From: Calditrichaceae bacterium
GTDB taxonomy: Bacteria; Calditrichota; Calditrichia; Calditrichales; Calditrichaceae
Assembly: GCA_030592985.1 (NCBI GenBank)
Contig: JAUVIB010000109.1
Location: forward strand, 1 to 8,847
DNA length: 8,847 nucleotides
Direction of reading: 5' to 3'
Shown: one piece after another, positions 5,234 to 8,847 of the stretch
Position numbering within the stretch: the first letter of the stretch is position 1
Layout: every line of letters begins with the position of its first letter
Program-made: the position numbers and the translations under genes
The notes under the pieces: model-generated
What the model was told of the DNA's origin: nothing
The model's database searches: none
What the model saw: only the letters and a program-made list of their open reading frames with translations

Positions 5234-6592
5234 ATGGAACAAACAGATGTATTGGTAATCGGAAGCAGCGCCGCCGGTACAGTAGCGGCATTGGCAGGCA
5301 AAAGAGTGAATGTCGATAAAAAAGTAACTGTAATCCGAAAGGAAGAGAAGACACTTGTTCCCTGCGGTATTCCCTATGTATTTGGTTCGGTAAAAACCAC
5401 GGATAATAATATTTTACCATCCACTAAAATGTTCGATGACGCGGGTGTGAATCTAAAAATCGGCGAAGCGGTTTCAATTGATCGTGATAATAAAGTCTGC
5501 AAGTTAAAAAACGGTGAAGAAGTAGCTTACGATAAACTTGTACTGGCTACCGGTTCAACCCCAACAGCCCCCAACTGGTTAAAGGGCGTCGCACTGGATA
5601 ATGTTTTTACCGTGCCCAAAGATAAGGTGTATCTGGATGAAATGCAGAAGAAGCTGAAAGACCATCATAAAATTATTGTGATCGGTGGTGGTTTTATCGG
5701 CGTGGAACTTTCCGACGAATTAAGAAAAACCGGTAAAGAAGTTACCCTTGTTGAAATCCTGCCGCATGTACTGGAACTTGCCTTTGACCAGGAAATCGCC
5801 GTCAGGGCTGAAGATATTTTAAAAGAGAGAGGCGTTATAATTAAAACCGGCAGCGGAGTTAAGGAAATATTTGGAGACAAACAGGTAGAAGGCGTCCTGT
5901 TGAATAATGGCGAAAAATTAGAGGCCGGGGCTGTTGTTTTGGCGATGGGTTATCGACCGAATATACAATTGGCCAGTGATGCAGGATTGTCTTTGAGTAA
6001 AGAGGATTTTATTAAAGTAGATGAATATATGAGAACGGATGACCCTGATGTTTTCGCCATTGGCGACTGCGCCGAAAAACGAGATTTTGCAACCAGAAAA
6101 CCATGTACGACTATGCTGGCTTCCACCGCCTGTGCGGAGGCACGAATCGCCGGGATGAATTTGTTCAAACTTTGCGCGGTAAAAACCTTTAGCGGGACGA
6201 TTTCTATTTTTTCCACCGCCATTGGCGATACGGGGTTTGGCGTGGCCGGTTTAACCGAAACCAAAGCCAGGGAAGAGGGCTTTGATATTGTCACAGGCGC
6301 TTTCGAGGGTATGGATAAACATCCCGGTTCGCTGCCAGGCACAAAAAAACAGATGGTTAAATTGATTGTGGGAAGAGAGACCGGTATTATATTGGGCGGT
6401 GAGGTTGTAGGCGGATTAAGCGCAGGCGAATTAACCAATACAATCGGTTTTATTATTCAGAACAGGATGGATATCAATTCCATACTAACTTCGCAAATTG
6501 GAACGCATCCGCTTCTTACGGCCTCGCCGGCAGGATATCCGTTATTAAAAGCCGCCGGTAACGCCGCTGTGCAAACCATGTTTAATAATTAA
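5234..6592 (+). CDS. FAD/NAD(P)-dependent oxidoreductase, CoA-disulfide reductase/NADH oxidase type
   Basis: The 452-residue protein has the architecture of the single-cysteine pyridine nucleotide-disulfide reductases (Nox, Npx, CoADR). The N-terminal FAD dinucleotide fold is VLVIGSSAAG (6-15), with an active-site cysteine at Cys44 in VPCGIPY. Then follow an ATGSTP motif, the NAD(P)H-binding fold IGGGFIGVELS, the second FAD contact in DVFAIGDCAE, and a C-terminal dimerisation domain (after about residue 320). The family uses NAD(P)H to reduce CoA disulfide, polysulfide, peroxide or O2 through a Cys-sulfenic acid or Cys-S-S-CoA intermediate. Which substrate applies cannot be told from sequence alone. 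The ATG follows an AAAGGAGAGG site. No rhodanese domain is fused. Co-transcription with the preceding response regulator and the following ferritin-like gene suggests a redox or oxygen-stress cassette. Confidence 0.92.
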   Translation: MEQTDVLVIGSSAAGTVAALAGKRVNVDKKVTVIRKEEKTLVPCGIPYVFGSVKTTDNNILPSTKMFDDAGVNLKIGEAVSIDRDNKVCKLKNGEEVAYDKLVLATGSTPTAPNWLKGVALDNVFTVPKDKVYLDEMQKKLKDHHKIIVIGGGFIGVELSDELRKTGKEVTLVEILPHVLELAFDQEIAVRAEDILKERGVIIKTGSGVKEIFGDKQVEGVLLNNGEKLEAGAVVLAMGYRPNIQLASDAGLSLSKEDFIKVDEYMRTDDPDVFAIGDCAEKRDFATRKPCTTMLASTACAEARIAGMNLFKLCAVKTFSGTISIFSTAIGDTGFGVAGLTETKAREEGFDIVTGAFEGMDKHPGSLPGTKKQMVKLIVGRETGIILGGEVVGGLSAGELTNTIGFIIQNRMDINSILTSQIGTHPLLTASPAGYPLLKAAGNAAVQTMFNN

Positions 6593-6641
6593 TTTGTATT
6601 TTATATGAACATCTAATTTTGTTAGTAAGGAGGAAATAAAA

Positions 6642-7097
6642 ATGAGATTCAAGACCACCCGAGACGTTTTAGATCGTGTAGTAACGTTCCACCAACAATT
6701 GCGCGATTTATATCTACGCCATGCTAATATAGCAGATAAGGAAAGAGTAAAACTTTTGTTAGACTATATGGCCAGGCATGAAGAGCATCTTCAGAAAAGC
6801 CTGTCTCAATATGAGGATAATGCTTCTGAAAGAATCCTCGATACCTGGTTCAAACACATACCAAGTTCCGCAATTCTAAAAGATTGTAATGACGTCCGGT
6901 TAGCCCCGGATATGTCTGTGGAAGAAATCGTTAAAACTGCACTAAAATTTGATGACTGCCTGGTGGATTTTTATACAGTAATGGCTGAAAAGTGCGTTTC
7001 TGAAGAAGTGAAAAGTATTTTTTCTAATCTTTTGAAAATGGAAAATCAGGAAAAAATGAAGCTTGTCAGAATTGCACAAGAAGTTTATGATTTGTAG
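6642..7097 (+). CDS. Ferritin-like/rubrerythrin-like helical protein
   Basis: The 151-residue, all-helical product begins after an excellent AAGGAGG site (6627-6633). Its pattern suggests a four-helix ferritin-like bundle: helix 1 with RDVLDRVVTFHQQLRDLY, helix 2 with ERVKLLLDYMARHEEHL, a linker, helix 3 with IVKTALKFDDCLVDFYTVMAE, and helix 4 with SIFSNLLKMENQEKMKLVRI. In rubrerythrins helices 2 and 4 carry E-x-x-H iron ligands. Here the spots read HEEH (46-49) and ENQE, so a standard diiron site is incomplete. It may bind metal differently or be structural. It follows the oxidoreductase by 49 bp and is probably in the same operon. The fold call is by pattern only. Confidence 0.6.
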   Translation: MRFKTTRDVLDRVVTFHQQLRDLYLRHANIADKERVKLLLDYMARHEEHLQKSLSQYEDNASERILDTWFKHIPSSAILKDCNDVRLAPDMSVEEIVKTALKFDDCLVDFYTVMAEKCVSEEVKSIFSNLLKMENQEKMKLVRIAQEVYDL

Positions 7098-7127
7098 AGA
7101 AATAATCTCTGCATAATTTTACGATGA

Positions 7128-7156
7128 TTGACATTAGACTTCAAGATAATTAATAT
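7128..7156 (+). promoter_or_regulatory. Possible sigma-70-type promoter
   Basis: A perfect TTGACA (7128-7133), a 17-base spacer and TAATAT (7151-7156) precede the ATG at 7184. The -10 matches the TATAAT consensus at 4 of 6 positions. It would give the second response regulator an origin separate from the sigma-54-like operon upstream. In AT-rich DNA such matches also arise by chance. Confidence 0.4.
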
Positions 7157-7183
7157 TAAAACCAGAAATTTGAGGATAAGTTC

Positions 7184-7576
7184 ATGCACCATTTTAAAAA
7201 TAAAATATTATTAATAGACGATGATCCAGATTTTTTATCAATATATGCAGATGCATTGGAAAAAGAAGGATTTAAGGTGGGTGTTGCCTGCAACGGCGCT
7301 TCCGGATTGAAATCTGCTCTTGAGGATAAGCCTGATCTAATCATTTCTGATGTAATGATGGACACTTTGGATGAAGGATTTGAGCTGGTGCATAAGCTAC
7401 GCGCTCTGCGGCAATTTGAATACACACCAATAATCATGCTGACTTCTGTCAATAAGAAGATGGACTTTAACTGGCAATTCGGTGCTAATGAATATTGGCT
7501 TTCTGTGTCAGAATTTTTGGATAAATATGTCAGTCCTGAGGAATTGGCCGTACATGCAAAAAGATATTTGCATTAA
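7184..7576 (+). CDS. Single-domain response regulator, second type
   Basis: The 130-residue receiver domain has no output domain. Landmarks are ILLIDDDPDF (Asp12/Asp13), the phosphoacceptor Asp56 in LIISDVMMD, Thr87 in IIMLTSVN, and Lys114 in FLDKYVSPEEL. The conserved Lys-Pro is Lys-Tyr here. DVMMDTLDEGFELVHKLR and the SPEEL end resemble stand-alone receivers found beside redox enzymes such as hydrogenases; that resemblance is from memory. It is clearly different from the receiver at 4798 and not a recent duplicate. A GAGG site (7172-7175) precedes the ATG. It lies 86 bp after the ferritin-like gene, with a possible promoter of its own. Confidence 0.92.
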   Translation: MHHFKNKILLIDDDPDFLSIYADALEKEGFKVGVACNGASGLKSALEDKPDLIISDVMMDTLDEGFELVHKLRALRQFEYTPIIMLTSVNKKMDFNWQFGANEYWLSVSEFLDKYVSPEELAVHAKRYLH

Positions 7577-7624
7577 CAACTAATATGAATGACCAGTTAA
7601 AATAAATTATGGAAACATGGAAAA

Positions 7625-7665
7625 AACTCCTTAAATTTTGTTTAGTCCAATCAAAATAAGGAGTT
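7625..7665 (+). promoter_or_regulatory. Hairpin covering the ribosome-binding site of the ABC-2 fragment
   Basis: AACTCCTTA (7625-7633) pairs perfectly with TAAGGAGTT (7657-7665), which contains the ribosome-binding site for the ATG at 7672. After a 2-base bulge, TTTTG (7636-7640) pairs with CAAAA (7652-7656), leaving an 11-base loop. The folded RNA would hide the ribosome-binding site, as in translational riboswitches or RNA thermometers. No T-run follows the stem, so a terminator is less likely. Confidence 0.45.
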
Positions 7666-7671
7666 AATCCC

Positions 7672-7953
7672 ATGATGATTAATTTTTCAGATTTTGACAC
7701 CTTTTCAACCTATCCATTCTTTTTGATTTCAGGCTATTCCTGGCCCGTTTCATCAATGCCTGTATTTATGCAGTGGATATCCCATTTAGTACCCACGTCA
7801 CCATTTTTTAGGGCATTTATAAAATTGGCCACAATGGACGGTGGCTGGCAGCATATCATGCCTCAATTTATTAATCTATTAATATTGTGTATTGTCGCTG
7901 GGGTGCTTACTTTTTGGAGATTAACCTATTTGAGTAAAGTAGAAATTGCATAA
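7672..7953 (+). pseudogene. ABC-2-type transporter permease, C-terminal fragment (93 aa)
   Basis: Residues from about 14 on match the end of ABC-2/ABC2_membrane permeases: YPFFLISGYSWPVSSMP with the typical re-entrant FxxSGxxxP motif, then QWISHLVPTSPFFRAFIKL, and a last transmembrane helix (INLLILCIVAGVLTFWRL). Such permeases are usually about 370-400 residues long, and here only the last quarter exists. An in-frame stop (7657-7659) closes the frame upstream, and no ATPase or permease N-terminus is seen in any frame before it. It nevertheless has an in-frame ATG and a strong ribosome-binding site (masked by a hairpin), so it could be translated as a small two-helix membrane protein. The most likely reading is a deletion relic. 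Confidence 0.75.
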
Positions 7954-7986
7954 AACGCCAAGATGCAATGGTACGGTGAGACGCAA

Positions 7987-8715
7987 TTAAATATCATCCG
8001 TCATTCCAATTATTCCCATCATTCTTCCACTATCCTCACCATCACGACGGTAAGAATAGTATAAATCACTGCGGCAGTGCGTACAGTCGCTGTCTGCCTC
8101 AATATTTTCAGCGTGTACATCTTTTTCACGTATCTGATCGTAAATGGCCGCAAGAATATTTAGTTTATAATGATCTTTCCCATCTGTAATCAGATATTTT
8201 GATGCAAAATTATCCGCCGTTTTCTTATTCACCTGGTAGCATGATTGTTGAATCCCCGGACCGATAGCCGCGAGTAAATTATTCGTATTACATTTCATTT
8301 TGTCAATGGTTTTTCCCACAATATTTTGTGCCGTTCCACGCCAGCCGGAATGTACAAGGGCAATAATTTCATTTATAGGGTCAAATAAAAATACAGGGAA
8401 ACAGTCCGCGGTTTGAATGGTTAGGAAGAGATTTTTTTCATAGGTGATCAGGGCGTCGCAATTATTAACAATTCCCGCTTTACTGACGATTTGAATATTA
8501 TCCGAATGTACCTGTCCGGGGAACACACACCGGCTCTGGTCAATATTTAAGGATTTAAAGAAAATAGTACGATTTTTTTTAACATTTTGGGGATCATCTT
8601 TGGTATTTATGCCAAGATTAAGGCTGTTAAAAGGTGTGAGACTAACACCGCCAATTCGCGTAGAATAACCATGGATAAGCCTGGAGGAAGAGAAGATATT
8701 AAATTTCTTTCTCAT
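7987..8715 (-). CDS. pgeF: Peptidoglycan editing factor PgeF (YfiH/DUF152 laccase-domain family)
   Basis: The 242-residue product is full length for the YfiH/PgeF family, whose E. coli member is reported to hydrolyse wrongly incorporated amino acids (L-Ser in place of L-Ala) in peptidoglycan precursors; homologues also show purine nucleosidase or laccase-like activity. The zinc triad is visible: His70 in GQVHSD, Cys105 in QTADCFP and His122 in VHSGWRG. Further family blocks are HGYSTRIGGVS near the N-terminus, AAIGPGI (149-155), and DCTHCRSDLYYSYRRDG near the end. Cytoplasmic. The ATG at 8715 starts one base after the stop of the upstream minus-strand gene, implying translational coupling. 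It converges on the ABC-2 fragment with no obvious terminator in the 33-bp gap. Confidence 0.95.
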   Translation of the reverse strand: MRKKFNIFSSSRLIHGYSTRIGGVSLTPFNSLNLGINTKDDPQNVKKNRTIFFKSLNIDQSRCVFPGQVHSDNIQIVSKAGIVNNCDALITYEKNLFLTIQTADCFPVFLFDPINEIIALVHSGWRGTAQNIVGKTIDKMKCNTNNLLAAIGPGIQQSCYQVNKKTADNFASKYLITDGKDHYKLNILAAIYDQIREKDVHAENIEADSDCTHCRSDLYYSYRRDGEDSGRMMGIIGMTDDI

Positions 8716-8716
8716 A

Positions 8717-8845
8717 TCAATTTAATGGTATCAACTGCCCATAAAGATATTTCAGAATTCTTACCGAGCCGTTATAGCGCTTTCCCCCCACATCAAATGA
8801 ACGATAAATTCCTTTGTACGGCGGCAGTTGTATTAAATTTGGCAA
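8717..8845 (-). CDS. Unidentified protein, C-terminal 42 residues (5' part off window)
   Basis: The minus-strand frame is open from the window edge to a TGA at 8719-8717 and ends in KYLYGQLIPLN. It contains the basic, glycine-rich stretch YRSFDVGGKRYNGSVRI. I do not recognise it. Its stop lies one base before the pgeF ATG, so the two are almost certainly co-transcribed. Contiguity and coupling are the main evidence for a real gene. Confidence 0.55.
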   Translation of the reverse strand: MPNLIQLPPYKGIYRSFDVGGKRYNGSVRILKYLYGQLIPLN

Positions 8846-8847
8846 GA

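Noticed and set aside
5950..6438. 162-residue minus-strand frame inside the oxidoreductase gene.
   Set aside because: It is a shadow of a well-supported gene, with low-complexity Pro/Ser-rich sequence and no ribosome-binding site or family match.
1..8847. Search for CRISPR arrays, tRNA or rRNA genes, insertion sequences and integrase genes.
   Set aside because: No regularly spaced repeats, no cloverleaf or rRNA-like segments and no transposase or integrase motifs were recognised on either strand.

Overview
The window is AT-rich bacterial DNA that looks like an accessory stress/redox region of a Gram-negative-type genome. It has an NtrC-family regulator, three sigma-54-type promoters, single-domain response regulators, RsbRD/RsbW-like partner-switching proteins and PgeF. 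The mixture would fit a Calditrichota/FCB-like lineage, but that is a weak inference because no ribosomal or other phylogenetic marker is present.

Layout. 1-358 is the C-terminal end of a sigma-54-dependent activator. 366-985 (minus) is a decayed UPF0316-type membrane protein gene. 986-1368 is a control region with a sigma-54-like promoter. It drives a small zinc-ribbon protein (1369) and an RsbRD_N-like sensor protein (1624), followed by a broken copy of an RsbW-like kinase gene (2135-2426). 2427-2843 is a second control region, with a hairpin, a repeat element and a sigma-54-like promoter. It leads into a catalytically degenerate FolE2 (GTP cyclohydrolase IB) relative (2844-3590), and then, after a 361-bp gap, into the intact RsbW-like gene (3952-4437). 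4438-4797 is a third control region built the same way. It leads into a response regulator (4798), an FAD/NAD disulfide-oxidoreductase-type enzyme (5234) and a ferritin-like helical protein (6642). A second single-domain response regulator (7184) has its own possible sigma-70-type promoter. A C-terminal fragment of an ABC-2 permease (7672) sits behind a hairpin that would mask its ribosome-binding site. The right edge holds pgeF (minus), coupled to an unidentified partial gene.

How it may work together. Each of the three sigma-54-like promoters has a related 33-bp element ending 147-150 bp upstream of its -24 box. This is the geometry of an upstream activator (enhancer) site, and suggests that one bEBP, possibly the truncated regulator at position 1, co-regulates three transcription units. 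These encode partner-switching proteins, a FolE2 pseudoenzyme and a redox cassette. About 620/800 bp (2048-2668 versus 3862-4661) are duplicated. The first copy of the kinase gene has been destroyed by a 194-bp deletion and a stop codon, and the second is intact. The locus therefore shows duplication and decay alongside conserved promoter architecture.
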